A stretch of 60,488 nucleotides of DNA, taken from positions 1,906,735 to 1,967,222 of the forward strand of contig NZ_LT635801.1 in the NCBI RefSeq assembly GCF_900128495.1. Reading direction: 5' to 3'. This document shows positions 27,477-38,481 of the stretch, piece after piece. The notes beneath the pieces are model-generated. The model made no database searches. It had not been told where the DNA came from and was given only the letters and a program-made list of their open reading frames with translations. The position numbers and the translations under genes are program-made. Source of the DNA: Bacteroides ilei. GTDB lineage: Bacteria > Bacteroidota > Bacteroidia > Bacteroidales > Bacteroidaceae. Positions within the stretch are counted from its first letter, which is position 1; every line of letters begins with the position of its first letter.

Positions 27477-29222
27477 ATGGAAAACGAAGAATTGATCAAA
27501 TTATGTACTGAGAAGGCTCAGAAATGGTTAACTCCTGCTTATGATGCTGAAACTCAGGCTGAAGTTAAGAAATTACTGGAAAATCCGGATAAGACTGACC
27601 TGATTGAGGCATTTTACAAGGACCTGGAATTCGGAACAGGTGGCTTGCGTGGTATCATGGGAGTAGGTTCTAACCGTATGAACATATATACGGTAGGGGC
27701 TGCTACGCAGGGATTGTCAAACTATTTGAACAAGTGTTTTGCCGGAAAGAAAGATATAAGTGTGGTAGTGGGTCACGACTGCCGTAATAATAGCCGCAAG
27801 TTTGCTGAAATTTCTGCCAATATCTTCTCTGCAAATGGTATCAAAGTGTATCTGTTTGAAGATATGCGTCCTACTCCGGAGATGTCTTTCGCCATCCGTC
27901 ATCTGGGATGTCAGAGCGGTATCATTCTGACTGCTTCTCACAACCCGAAGGAATATAACGGATACAAGGCTTATTGGGACGACGGTGCCCAGGTATTAGC
28001 TCCGCACGATAAAGGTATCATTGATGAAGTGAACAATGTACATTCGGCTGCTGATATCAAGTTTGAAGGCAATAAGGATTTGATCCAGATTATCGGTAAG
28101 GAAGTAGACGACGAATATTTGCGTCAGGTTCATACTATTTCCATCGATCCGGAAGTGATCAAGCGCCAGAAAGATCTGAAGATTGTCTATACACCGATTC
28201 ACGGTACAGGTATGATGCTGATTCCCCAGTCATTGAAGTTGTGGGGCTTTGAAAATGTTCATTGTGTGCCGGAACAGATGGTAAAGAGCGGTGATTTCCC
28301 TACCGTGGTTTCTCCGAATCCTGAAAATGCCGAAGCCCTGACTTTGGCTATCAAGCTGGCTAAGGAAATCGATGCCGATATCGTGATGGCTTCCGATCCG
28401 GATGCCGACCGTGTAGGTATGGCCTGCAAGGACAGTAACGGAGAATGGGTGCTGATCAACGGTAACCAGACTTGTTTGATCTTCTTGTATTACATCATCA
28501 AGAACCGTATCGCTATGGGTAAGATGAAGGGTAATGAATTCATCGTAAAGACTATCGTGACTACCGAACTGATCAAGAAGGTTGCCGACAAGAACCATAT
28601 CAAGATGCTTGACTGCTATACAGGATTCAAATGGATTGCCCGTGAAATCCGTCTGCGTGAAGGTAAGGAACAGTATATCGGTGGCGGTGAAGAAAGCTAT
28701 GGCTTCTTGGCCGAAGATTTTGTACGTGACAAGGATGCCGTTTCAGCTTGTTCTCTGTTGGCCGAAATCTGTGCATGGGCGAAAGACCAGGGCAAGACTC
28801 TATATGATATCCTGATGGAAATCTATGTAGAATACGGATTCTCCAAGGAAGTTACCGTGAATGTAGTGAAACCGGGTAAGAGCGGTGCCGACGAGATCAA
28901 GGCTATGATGGATAATTTCCGTGCATGTCCTCCGAAGGAATTGGGCGGCTCCAAGGTGAAGCTGGTCAAGGACTACAAGACTTTGAAGGCTACCGCAGCC
29001 GACGGTACCGTTACCGATCTGGATATGCCGGAACCTTCCAATGTTCTCCAGTTCTTTACAGAAGACGGATGCAAGGTTTCTGTACGTCCGTCGGGCACAG
29101 AACCTAAGATCAAGTTCTATATGGAGGTTGTAGGAGAGATGGGTTGCCCGAAATGCTATGCTAGTGCAACGGCTAAAGCTATGGAAAAGGTAGAAGCCAT
29201 CAAGAAGTCATTGGGTATCTGA
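27477..29222 (+). CDS. Phosphoglucomutase/phosphomannomutase family protein
   Basis: This 581-residue cytoplasmic enzyme interconverts hexose 1- and 6-phosphates. The four signature regions are intact: the phosphoserine loop TASHNPKEYNG, the metal-binding DPDADRVG, the sugar-binding GGEESYGF, and the phosphate-binding RPSGTEPKIKFY. The length fits the large PGM2-like mutases (phosphoglucomutase or phosphopentomutase) better than the 450-residue GlmM or ManB type. An in-frame GTG at 27444 would add eleven residues, but the ATG is the likelier start. Exact substrate cannot be told. Confidence 0.94.
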   Translation: MENEELIKLCTEKAQKWLTPAYDAETQAEVKKLLENPDKTDLIEAFYKDLEFGTGGLRGIMGVGSNRMNIYTVGAATQGLSNYLNKCFAGKKDISVVVGHDCRNNSRKFAEISANIFSANGIKVYLFEDMRPTPEMSFAIRHLGCQSGIILTASHNPKEYNGYKAYWDDGAQVLAPHDKGIIDEVNNVHSAADIKFEGNKDLIQIIGKEVDDEYLRQVHTISIDPEVIKRQKDLKIVYTPIHGTGMMLIPQSLKLWGFENVHCVPEQMVKSGDFPTVVSPNPENAEALTLAIKLAKEIDADIVMASDPDADRVGMACKDSNGEWVLINGNQTCLIFLYYIIKNRIAMGKMKGNEFIVKTIVTTELIKKVADKNHIKMLDCYTGFKWIAREIRLREGKEQYIGGGEESYGFLAEDFVRDKDAVSACSLLAEICAWAKDQGKTLYDILMEIYVEYGFSKEVTVNVVKPGKSGADEIKAMMDNFRACPPKELGGSKVKLVKDYKTLKATAADGTVTDLDMPEPSNVLQFFTEDGCKVSVRPSGTEPKIKFYMEVVGEMGCPKCYASATAKAMEKVEAIKKSLGI

Positions 29223-29261
29223 TCGGGAATAGACAGATATTGTCTGTTTTAGATATAAAGG

Positions 29262-29303
29262 AAGCGGAAGGAGCGCATCCATTGTGGGTGCTTCCTTCCG
29301 CTT
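29262..29303 (+). terminator. Terminator between the phosphohexomutase gene and phoU
   Basis: AAGCGGAAGGA pairs with TCCTTCCGCTT, with a further paired CGCA/TGCG-like step and T-rich sequence after it. Because phoU converges from the other side it may serve both. Confidence 0.82.
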
Positions 29304-29338
29304 TTCGTTATGATATAACTGGATTTAGGAAAAGATTG

Positions 29339-30025
29339 CTATTCGGTTTTGTCCTGTTTCAGGGTTTTACTGTGTTTCAGCACTTCGGCGTCGATGTAGA
29401 AGATCGTTTCTTCGGCCAGGTTGTTGATATGGTCGCCGGCCCTTTCAAGTTTACGGAATATCCCTGCAATCTCCAGGCAGAGCCTGATGTCTTCCATGTG
29501 TTCTGTGGCGTGGACAGAAAGGGCGTTTATTGCATTCTGGTTCAGGATATCGAGGGTTTCGTCTTTCTCGAATACAGATTTTGTCAGTTGCAGGTCCCGT
29601 TTTTGAAGTCCGTCGTAAGTGGTATTAAGCATATCGAGTACCATGTCGAACATATCCTGCAATTGGAGTTCGTTGAACAGGACCTTGTTCTCAGGCCGTA
29701 TCTGGTTGCGGATTACGAAACGGGCGATGCTGTCTGCATAGTCGCCTATGCGTTCCAGATTACTGTTTATCTTCAGCATGGCCAGGGCGAAACGAAGGTC
29801 TACGGCTACCGGATTGTACAGGGCTATGAAGTCTTCTATGTCACTGTCTATCTTCAGCTCGAAGGCATTGACTCTTTTTTCACGGGCAACGACCTTGTTG
29901 GCCAGCTTCTGGTCGGCGTCCAATACCGAGCGGTAGGCGCAGTCAAGCTGTTGGTATACCAGAGTCCACATTTCATTTATCTGGTTCTTTATGTTCTGGA
30001 GTTCATTTTCTACAAATTTGAGCAT
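29339..30025 (-). CDS. phoU: Phosphate signalling complex protein PhoU
   Basis: PhoU links the Pst transporter to the phosphate-sensing histidine kinase and dampens the Pho response. The 228-residue all-helical protein has two copies of the PhoU repeat with the metal-binding E/D-x-x-x-D type motifs (LERIGDYADSIA, residues about 88-99, and LERAGDHINNLAEE, about 190-203). It is the last gene of the pst operon, 18 bases after pstB. Confidence 0.97.
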   Translation of the reverse strand: MLKFVENELQNIKNQINEMWTLVYQQLDCAYRSVLDADQKLANKVVAREKRVNAFELKIDSDIEDFIALYNPVAVDLRFALAMLKINSNLERIGDYADSIARFVIRNQIRPENKVLFNELQLQDMFDMVLDMLNTTYDGLQKRDLQLTKSVFEKDETLDILNQNAINALSVHATEHMEDIRLCLEIAGIFRKLERAGDHINNLAEETIFYIDAEVLKHSKTLKQDKTE

Positions 30026-30043
30026 AGCGTTATGAATTATAGG

Positions 30044-30796
30044 TTATCCGAAGCGGCCAGTAATGTAATTCTGAGTCGCTTCTTTCGATGGATTGGTAAA
30101 TATTTTCTTGGTCTCTCCATATTCCACCATTTCTCCCATATAGAAGAATGCGGTCTTGTTGCTGACCCGCGCTGCCTGTTGCATGCTGTGGGTTACGATG
30201 ATGATGGTAGTCTGACTGCTCAGTTCACAGATCAGTTCTTCTATCTTGGATGTTGAAATGGGGTCGAGTGCTGAGGCGGGTTCGTCCATCAGCAGTATGG
30301 ACGGTTCTACAGCCATGGCCCGGGCGATGCACAGACGTTGCTGCTGGCCTCCTGAAAGGTCAAAGGCCGATTCCTTGAGTTTTCCTTTCACTTCATCCCA
30401 TAAGGCGGCGCCTGTCAGCGCTTCCTTTACCCGGTGTTCGATGAATTCCTTGTCCTTTATCCCGTTTACTCGAAGTCCGTAGGCTACATTCTCGAATATG
30501 CTCTTCGGAAAAGGATTGGGACGTTGGAATACCATCCCTACGTTTTTCCGGAGATTGTCTACATCTACAGACCGGTCGTATATGTCTTGTCCGTCAATCA
30601 GGATTTCTCCTGTCAGCCGTGTTCCGGGTATCAGGTCGTTCATCCGGTTGAACAGGCGCAGGAAGGTCGATTTACCGCATCCTGAGGGACCGATGAAGGC
30701 GATTACTTCCTTTTCGGGTATCTGTATGCTGATATCCTTCAATGCACGGAAATCGCCGTAGAAGAAATTGACGTTGGTTGCTTCAATCTTGTTCAT
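30044..30796 (-). CDS. pstB: Phosphate ABC transporter ATP-binding protein
   Basis: The ATPase of the high-affinity phosphate importer, 250 residues. Walker [10 protein letters not shown], the ABC signature LSGGQQQRL, Walker [14 protein letters not shown] and the His of the switch (IVTHSMQQA) are all present. It lies 63 bases after pstA and 18 before phoU. Confidence 0.98.
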   Translation of the reverse strand: MNKIEATNVNFFYGDFRALKDISIQIPEKEVIAFIGPSGCGKSTFLRLFNRMNDLIPGTRLTGEILIDGQDIYDRSVDVDNLRKNVGMVFQRPNPFPKSIFENVAYGLRVNGIKDKEFIEHRVKEALTGAALWDEVKGKLKESAFDLSGGQQQRLCIARAMAVEPSILLMDEPASALDPISTSKIEELICELSSQTTIIIVTHSMQQAARVSNKTAFFYMGEMVEYGETKKIFTNPSKEATQNYITGRFG

Positions 30797-30859
30797 ATAT
30801 GGTCTTGATTCTTGTTTTTCTGGTTGATCTTGTCTTCTTGTATTTTATATTGTACAGGC

Positions 30860-31744
30860 TTATTTCGATTTGAGTTTATCTTCAAAGTATTTCCGGATGC
30901 TGTTGGCCAACAGGTTCATGACCAGTATGATCATGATCAGTACAAAGGCTGTGCCGTAGGCTATGGGCATCTGTGCTTCGATGTCGGTTCCGCTTGTTGC
31001 TACCACATACAGGTGGTATGGCAGGGCCATACATTGGTCGAATATGCTTTGCGGAAGCTTGGGCAGGAAGTAGGCGGCGCAGGTAAACAGGATAGGTGCC
31101 GTTTCGCCCGATACGCGTCCCATAGAAAGAATCAGTCCCGTGATGATCCGTGGCATGGCCATCGGGAGCAGTACTTTCCATATGGTCTGCGCCTTGGTGG
31201 CCCCGAGTGCCATGCTACCTTCACGGTAGCTGTTCGGAATGTTCTTGAAAGCTTCTTCCGTGGTGCGGATAATGATGGGCAGTGCCAGTAGTCCCAGGGT
31301 TAGCGATCCTGCCAGGATACTGTCGCCGAAACTCAGGCGGTTGACGAAGAAAGCCATGCCGAACAGTCCGAAAACGATAGACGGGATACCGGCCAGGTTA
31401 TTGGTCATCATCCGGATAAAGCTGACAAGCCTGCCTTTCGGGGCGTATTCGTTCATGTAGATCCCGCTCATTACCCCGATCGGGAAGGAAAAGAGGGCGC
31501 TTCCTGTCATCAGGTAGAAAGTACCGACAATGGCAGGCCAGATTCCGCCGCGTGTCATTCCGTCACGTGGAAATTCGGTCAGGAAATCCCAGTTGATGAC
31601 ACTTATACCTTTTACGATGATGAACCCCAGGATAAAGAACAGGATAAGTGCCACGAATATGCTCAGTATCCGGAAAATGGCGAACATGAAATGCTGTATG
31701 CCTTTCTTGCGCCGGTTGTATGTGCTGTTTGTTCCGATGGCCAT
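30860..31744 (-). CDS. pstA: Phosphate ABC transporter permease PstA
   Basis: A 294-residue inner-membrane permease with about six hydrophobic segments and the coupling-helix region EAFKNIPNSYREGSMALGATKAQTIWKVLLPMA, which docks on PstB. The ATG at 31744, two bases after the pstC stop codon, is preferred to an upstream ATG at 31789 that would overlap pstC; MAIGTNSTYNRRKKG then precedes the first membrane segment. Confidence 0.95.
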   Translation of the reverse strand: MAIGTNSTYNRRKKGIQHFMFAIFRILSIFVALILFFILGFIIVKGISVINWDFLTEFPRDGMTRGGIWPAIVGTFYLMTGSALFSFPIGVMSGIYMNEYAPKGRLVSFIRMMTNNLAGIPSIVFGLFGMAFFVNRLSFGDSILAGSLTLGLLALPIIIRTTEEAFKNIPNSYREGSMALGATKAQTIWKVLLPMAMPRIITGLILSMGRVSGETAPILFTCAAYFLPKLPQSIFDQCMALPYHLYVVATSGTDIEAQMPIAYGTAFVLIMIILVMNLLANSIRKYFEDKLKSK

Positions 31745-31746
31745 GG

Positions 31747-32940
31747 TTATTTCTTGGATTTGTTGCGTGCGGAAACGAACTCGACGCACGCATTGGTGAA
31801 TAATGTGATGAAGAATAGGATGACACCCAGCAGGAACAGAGCCTGGTAATGTGCGCCTCCTGCCGGAGCTTCTCCCAGTTCGGCTGCAATCGTGGCGGGT
31901 ATGGTACGCAGAGGTTCCAGGATGCTGGAAGGCATGACTGCCGCATTGCCGGTCACCATCAGTACCGCCATGGTTTCCCCGATGGCGCGTCCTATGCCCA
32001 GCACGATTCCCGACGTGATACCCGAAGCTGAGAAGGGGATCACTACCTTATAGATGGTCTGCCACTGGCTGGCTCCCAGTGCCAGACTGGCTTCACGCAT
32101 GGCACGCGGACAGCTCCGCATGGAATCTTCGGCTACGGTAATGATGGTAGGAAGAGCCATGATGGCCAGAACAATGCTTCCAGCCAGTCCCGATTCACCG
32201 ACCGGCAGGTTAAAGACATTCTGGAGAAAGGGTACGATGACGGTAAGTCCGAAGAATCCGTAGACTACCGATGGGATACCGTTCAGCAGTTCAATGACGG
32301 GTTTCAGTAACCGACGTTTCCGGTCGTCGGCCACTTCAGCCAGGTAAATAGAAACGGCCATTCCGAAAGGTAGCGCTATCAGGATTGCGAAGAAGCTTAC
32401 CCACAGGGTTCCGCTTACCAGCGGGAGGATACCGAAGATGGGTGATGGGGTTGCTGTAGGGAACCATTCATCACCCAGCAACACGTCCTTTACCGGGATT
32501 GTCTTGCCATCGATGACGCGTAAGTTGGAATGGTGTTCGATCAGTACTTCGGGGACAAAGGCAATTATACCCGGATTCCGGTAGATCTGTTCGGCTATTT
32601 TGTCGCCGGCATATTCATATTCAGGACCCAGTTCCTCTTCGGAGTAATACTTGTCGAGATCCTCCAGTCTGAATACCTTGACAGGCATGTCGGGTCCACC
32701 TAACTCTTTCCAGTTGGTGATCTCTTCGTCAAAGATGTCTTTAATTTCCTTTGCGCTGAGTTCTGTAACGGTGTTCTGCTGGTTCAGTGCTAATACATAT
32801 CCTTTATCTATGATGGGGTTGTAGAACAGTCCGGCCGCTTCGCTGAAAAGAAATCCGATAATGAGCAGGATCGCTGCACTGGTGGTGAACCCGCTGACGG
32901 TAAAGATGCGGTTTACGATAATGTCAATCCATTTTTTCAT
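31747..32940 (-). CDS. pstC: Phosphate ABC transporter permease PstC with inserted PstS-like domain
   Basis: The second permease, 397 residues. After the first membrane segment (about residues 13-38) a region of about 120 residues (45-165) replaces the short periplasmic loop of E. coli PstC. This region resembles the part of PstS that follows the first hinge: LSAKEIKDIF and ITNWKELGGPD match LTREQLEAIF and ITNWKQVGGED in the PstS encoded next door, in the same order and spacing. A later stretch with GIIAFVPEVL matches GAIGYVGLAYL. The phosphate-binding SRETSSGT loop of PstS is replaced by FRLEDLDKYY. The remaining permease core with EASLALGASQWQTIYKVVIPFS is normal. It is 15 bases after pstS. 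Confidence 0.93.
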   Translation of the reverse strand: MKKWIDIIVNRIFTVSGFTTSAAILLIIGFLFSEAAGLFYNPIIDKGYVLALNQQNTVTELSAKEIKDIFDEEITNWKELGGPDMPVKVFRLEDLDKYYSEEELGPEYEYAGDKIAEQIYRNPGIIAFVPEVLIEHHSNLRVIDGKTIPVKDVLLGDEWFPTATPSPIFGILPLVSGTLWVSFFAILIALPFGMAVSIYLAEVADDRKRRLLKPVIELLNGIPSVVYGFFGLTVIVPFLQNVFNLPVGESGLAGSIVLAIMALPTIITVAEDSMRSCPRAMREASLALGASQWQTIYKVVIPFSASGITSGIVLGIGRAIGETMAVLMVTGNAAVMPSSILEPLRTIPATIAAELGEAPAGGAHYQALFLLGVILFFITLFTNACVEFVSARNKSKK

Positions 32941-32955
32941 AAGTCGGCATAGATA

Positions 32956-33774
32956 TTAGCGGGGAATGAAACCAAGTTGGAGGATCTTGTCTTTCGCTTC
33001 CTGCGTAGTGAGGTATTTCAGGAAAGGAAGCACCTTAGCCTCATTCTTTTTTTCGTAATAATAATAGAGAGGGCGCACTACAGGGTATTCTTTCCGGATA
33101 GCAGTTTTCACAGAGGGGTAGACAAACGTTTTGCCTTGGTCGTAAGAAACAGCTAGTGCTTTTACGCGTGGGTTGAGGTAGGCAAGGCCTACATAGCCGA
33201 TGGCTCCTTTGGTCTGGCTGACCGACTGGATGATGGCTCCGGTAGCGGGCATGGAAAGTACTCCGCTCATATAGTTCTTGTTTTTCAGTACGCTTTCCTT
33301 GAAGAATTCGTAAGTTCCCGACGATGTTTCACGTGAGTATACGATGATTTTCGCGTCTTCTCCGCCCACCTGTTTCCAGTTGGTTATCTTTCCGCGGAAA
33401 ATGGCTTCCAGCTGTTCGCGTGTCAGTTGCCTGACGGGATTGCGGGGATTGACGATAATGGCCAGTGCGTCATAGGCGACAATGACTTCACAGGGTTCGT
33501 GCCGGGCCTGCTTCATCTTGATCTTTTCACTGAATTTGATGCGGCGGGAAGCCATGGCCAGGTCGGTCGTTCCGTCCATCAGTGCCGAGATGCCTACACC
33601 GCTTCCTCCTCCGGTTACGGTAACCGTTTCAGAAGGGTGACTTTTCATGTACATTTCCGACAGTTCCTGTGTAAGAGGGAGCACCGTGTCGCTTCCTTTG
33701 ATTCGTTGTGCCGTTGCGGTGCCGTTCAGACAATAGAGGCACAAAAAAAGAAAAGGAAAAAATATACGCTTCAT
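32956..33774 (-). CDS. pstS: Phosphate-binding periplasmic protein
   Basis: The 272-residue substrate-binding protein has a signal peptide (MKRIFFPFLFLCLYCLNGTATAQ) and the phosphate-site loops GSDTVLPL, GGGSGVG, and SRETSSGTYEFF. It is the first gene of the operon pstS-pstC-pstA-pstB-phoU. A palindromic site about 70 bases upstream may be the operator. No lipobox is visible at the signal peptide end, so it is probably soluble in the periplasm. Confidence 0.96.
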   Translation of the reverse strand: MKRIFFPFLFLCLYCLNGTATAQRIKGSDTVLPLTQELSEMYMKSHPSETVTVTGGGSGVGISALMDGTTDLAMASRRIKFSEKIKMKQARHEPCEVIVAYDALAIIVNPRNPVRQLTREQLEAIFRGKITNWKQVGGEDAKIIVYSRETSSGTYEFFKESVLKNKNYMSGVLSMPATGAIIQSVSQTKGAIGYVGLAYLNPRVKALAVSYDQGKTFVYPSVKTAIRKEYPVVRPLYYYYEKKNEAKVLPFLKYLTTQEAKDKILQLGFIPR

Positions 33775-33817
33775 GAACGTTGGTTTTGGTTTGTTTCAAG
33801 TCTAATTTTCAACGTCG

Positions 33818-33888
33818 TAAAAGTATTACTTTTTCCTAGAAACATACGTTACAAAACGGTTTCAAATCGGATACAATCCTGTAACGTA
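33818..33888 (-). promoter_or_regulatory. pst operon promoter region with inverted repeat
   Basis: TACGTTACA (33845-33853) is the exact complement of TGTAACGTA (33880-33888), with centres 35 bases apart. On the minus strand TACTTTTA (33818-33825) is one base off the -7 consensus, and the near half-site sits where a -33 element would be expected. That fits an activator-dependent promoter, as for PhoB-controlled genes. Confidence 0.5.
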
Positions 33889-33940
33889 CAATTGTTTATG
33901 CATTTCCATGTTAAATATTTGTGAAAAAGATGGTACAGGT

Positions 33941-34732
33941 TTAAACCCGGTGCTCTAACCAGGCGTCAATCAGTTTCCGGGCTATGCTCAGTTTCTTGGG
34001 AATTTCGGGCAGGTTGTCGCGGGTATAGAAGGCTCCTGTACTCAGTTCTTCGTCCTGCAGTTTGATGGTGCCGCTTTCATAATCGGCGGTATAGCCTACC
34101 ATGATACCGCTAGGGTAGGGCCAGGGCTGGCTGCCGAAGTATTTCAGGTTCTTTATATGCAGGCCGGTCTCTTCCATCACTTCACGGTATACACATTCCT
34201 CCAGGCTTTCTCCCGGTTCGAGGAAACCGGCTACCAGTCCCTTGAAGCTGCCTCTGAAGTTGCGTGCGTGTACCAGCAGGATGCTGTCGTCTTTCTTTAT
34301 CAGCACGATGATGGCGGGTGATATGCGCGGATAGAATTCCTGTCGGCATTCGGGGCATCGTTTGGCGATGGGTGAGACCTGTACTGTGGGTACTCCGCAC
34401 ATCGGGCAGTAACGGCTGTTCCTGTCCCAGTTCAGTATCTGCGAGGCTTTTCCGGCACGGTTGTATTCTTCGAGGGGAAGCACGTCGTACGAGGCACGGA
34501 GGTCTTTCATCATCCGCAGACTGTCTTCATTGCCGCATACGGGTGTATGTATGGCGTAGGTCTTGGCCGGGAGTCCGTTTATTTCACCTATGGTATGTAT
34601 GTTGCTTCCTACCGGTACGGGTACCGGCGGTTCCGTGCCGTAGGGAATGTGGTAACCGTCGGCCTTTTTCTCGATGAGCACCTGTCCGCTGTTGAATACG
34701 AACCAGCCGCATAGTTGTTTTTCTTCTGTCAT
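33941..34732 (-). CDS. nudC: NAD(+) diphosphatase / NADH pyrophosphatase NudC
   Basis: The 263-residue Nudix hydrolase splits NAD(H) into NMN and AMP and, in E. coli, removes NAD caps from RNA. A zinc ribbon (CPMCG and CPECRQEF, residues about 108-132) precedes the Nudix box GFLEPGESLEECVYREVMEE, and the NudC-specific SQPWPYP motif follows. These identify it as NudC rather than a general Nudix protein. It lies on the same strand just upstream of the pst operon, from which it is separated by 166 bases containing the pst promoter region. Confidence 0.95.
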   Translation of the reverse strand: MTEEKQLCGWFVFNSGQVLIEKKADGYHIPYGTEPPVPVPVGSNIHTIGEINGLPAKTYAIHTPVCGNEDSLRMMKDLRASYDVLPLEEYNRAGKASQILNWDRNSRYCPMCGVPTVQVSPIAKRCPECRQEFYPRISPAIIVLIKKDDSILLVHARNFRGSFKGLVAGFLEPGESLEECVYREVMEETGLHIKNLKYFGSQPWPYPSGIMVGYTADYESGTIKLQDEELSTGAFYTRDNLPEIPKKLSIARKLIDAWLEHRV

Positions 34733-34787
34733 CTTTGTTCCTTTCTGTTTTTAGCCTTGTTGTTCTGTGTATTGTTGCCGGGCTCCC

Positions 34788-36926
<2,139 letters not shown>

Positions 36927-36953
36927 GTAGATAAGGTCTTTGTTACTGGGATG

Positions 36954-36961
36954 CAAAAGTA
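36954..36961 (-). promoter_or_regulatory. -7 element for the tex gene
   Basis: The minus strand reads TACTTTTG, matching TAnnTTTG, 28 bases before the start codon. It supports the start at 36926 over the longer frame. Confidence 0.65.
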
Positions 36962-36988
36962 GCTAAAAAAAGAATATGATGAAATGAA

Positions 36989-37030
36989 AAGAGGAACCGT
37001 GTACCCGATGACGGGCACAGAGTTCCTCTT
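36989..37030 (-). terminator. Terminator after the cbpA-cbpM pair
   Basis: AAGAGGAAC pairs with GTTCCTCTT, with an inner GTG-CCC/GGG-CAC stem. T-rich sequence (TTTTCATTTC) follows on the minus strand. It begins 26 bases after the cbpM stop. Confidence 0.85.
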
Positions 37031-37055
37031 AAGTCAATTATGAATAGGGATAAGA

Positions 37056-37346
37056 TTATTCCTCATAAAAATGGAGTTCGTCTTCCAGCAGGCGTACCCG
37101 TCTCTGCAGGTCTTCTATACGTTCCAGCAGATGACGGATGGCGTCGATACCCTCTATATTGATCGACAGGTCGTAATACAGATGGGCGTACCGTTCCAGC
37201 TCGTTCAGCTGTGATGCCGGAAAACAATGGTTGTCATTTATTTCCTGAATATTTATCAGCCCGTCCTCACCCAACATCAGGATAAAGTCCGGTTCGATAT
37301 TGCAGTGACTGCAATAGTCGTTGATTATGATCAAATCGTTCTGCAT
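37056..37346 (-). CDS. CbpM-like chaperone modulator
   Basis: A 96-residue protein resembling CbpM, the MerR-type partner that inhibits the J-domain of CbpA. It has an N-terminal helix-turn-helix-like segment (INDYCSHCNIEPDFILML) and a C-terminal coiled coil (HLLERIEDLQRRVRLLEDELHFYEE). The gene follows the CbpA-like gene after 18 bases, as in other bacteria, which strongly supports the call. Confidence 0.82.
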   Translation of the reverse strand: MQNDLIIINDYCSHCNIEPDFILMLGEDGLINIQEINDNHCFPASQLNELERYAHLYYDLSINIEGIDAIRHLLERIEDLQRRVRLLEDELHFYEE

Positions 37347-37364
37347 AGTCGTACTTTTTTAGGT

Positions 37365-38303
37365 TTATCCTTGCTGAATCTGGCGGAACAGGTCTTTCTG
37401 CCTTTCGCTCAGCGTGGTAGGTATATTTACATGATAGGTTACAATCAGGTCGCCGAAGCTTCCTTCCTGCTTGTATACAGGGAATCCTTTGCCTTTCAGG
37501 CGGACTTTCGCTTCCGGCTGCGTGCCGGGGCGTACTTTCAGTTTGACTTGTCCGTCCAGCGTGTTGACCGTAACTTCTCCACCCAGTACGGCAGTGTAGA
37601 GGTCAATGTTCACATTCGTATACAGGTCGTCTCCTTTCCGTTTGAAGACCGGATCGTCCGGGATGACGAATGTTATGTACAGGTCGCCGTTAGGCCCGCC
37701 GTTCGCTCCTTTTCCTCCGTGTCCTGCCAGTTTGATCACCTGTCCGTTGGCAGCACCGGCCGGAATGGTGATACGCAGGGTTTCCCCGTTTACGGTAAAG
37801 GTCTGCTTGTGGGTCGTGGCCGCATCCCTCAGTGAAAGCTGCAGCTCGGCCTGTATGTCTTGTCCGCGGAAACCGCCCCGGGCGCTTCGTCCTTGTCCGC
37901 GGTGTCCGAACAGTTCTTCAAAGAAATCCGAGAATCCTTCCGCGTTGCCGAACCCTCCGGCACCGTTTCCGAACCCTCCGGTGAAATGTTGTCCGTCGGT
38001 GGAATACCAGTATTCGCTGTGTCCGTTTCCGCCGCCCTGTGCCTCATAAGCTTTCCGCTGCGCTTCGAACTCATCGGCATGTTTCCAGTTCTCTCCGTAG
38101 GCGTCATATTTCTTACGCTTTTCCGGATCGCTCAATACCTCATTGGCTTCGTTGATCTCCTGAAATTTTCCTTTGGCCGACGGGTCGTTCGGATTCAGGT
38201 CGGGATGATACTTACGCGCCAGCTTACGGTATGCTTTCTTGATATCATCTTGGGTGGCTGTCTTGTCCACCCCCAATACTTTGTAATAGTCTATGTAAGC
38301 CAT
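37365..38303 (-). CDS. DnaJ-class co-chaperone, CbpA-like
   Basis: A 312-residue J-protein. The J-domain (residues about 3-70) has the HPD motif in KYHPDLNP. It is followed by a Gly/Phe-rich linker ([16 protein letters not shown]) and two beta-rich substrate-binding domains. The zinc-finger repeats (CxxCxGxG) of DnaJ are absent, so it belongs to the CbpA type. The start at [11 protein letters not shown] is chosen over an ATG nine codons upstream because it begins the J-domain. The CbpM-like partner is encoded right behind it. Confidence 0.93.
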   Translation of the reverse strand: MAYIDYYKVLGVDKTATQDDIKKAYRKLARKYHPDLNPNDPSAKGKFQEINEANEVLSDPEKRKKYDAYGENWKHADEFEAQRKAYEAQGGGNGHSEYWYSTDGQHFTGGFGNGAGGFGNAEGFSDFFEELFGHRGQGRSARGGFRGQDIQAELQLSLRDAATTHKQTFTVNGETLRITIPAGAANGQVIKLAGHGGKGANGGPNGDLYITFVIPDDPVFKRKGDDLYTNVNIDLYTAVLGGEVTVNTLDGQVKLKVRPGTQPEAKVRLKGKGFPVYKQEGSFGDLIVTYHVNIPTTLSERQKDLFRQIQQG

Positions 38304-38428
38304 AAAGTCAGTTGTTTTTTTAACATACATGAAACAAAATATATGCCAACCAAGCTGTTTTTGTCATAATTATACCTCATTTTAGCCTATTTTATATTGT
38401 CTGTCTCCTGTTTATTTACAAATTGTCT

Positions 38429-38436
38429 TATTTTTG
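38429..38436 (+). promoter_or_regulatory. -7 element for the phosphoesterase gene
   Basis: TATTTTTG matches TAnnTTTG, 46 bases before the start codon. Confidence 0.6.
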
Positions 38437-38481
38437 TAGGTCAGTATCTTTTTTTAGTTTATGAATTCAGTTTGATAAATT

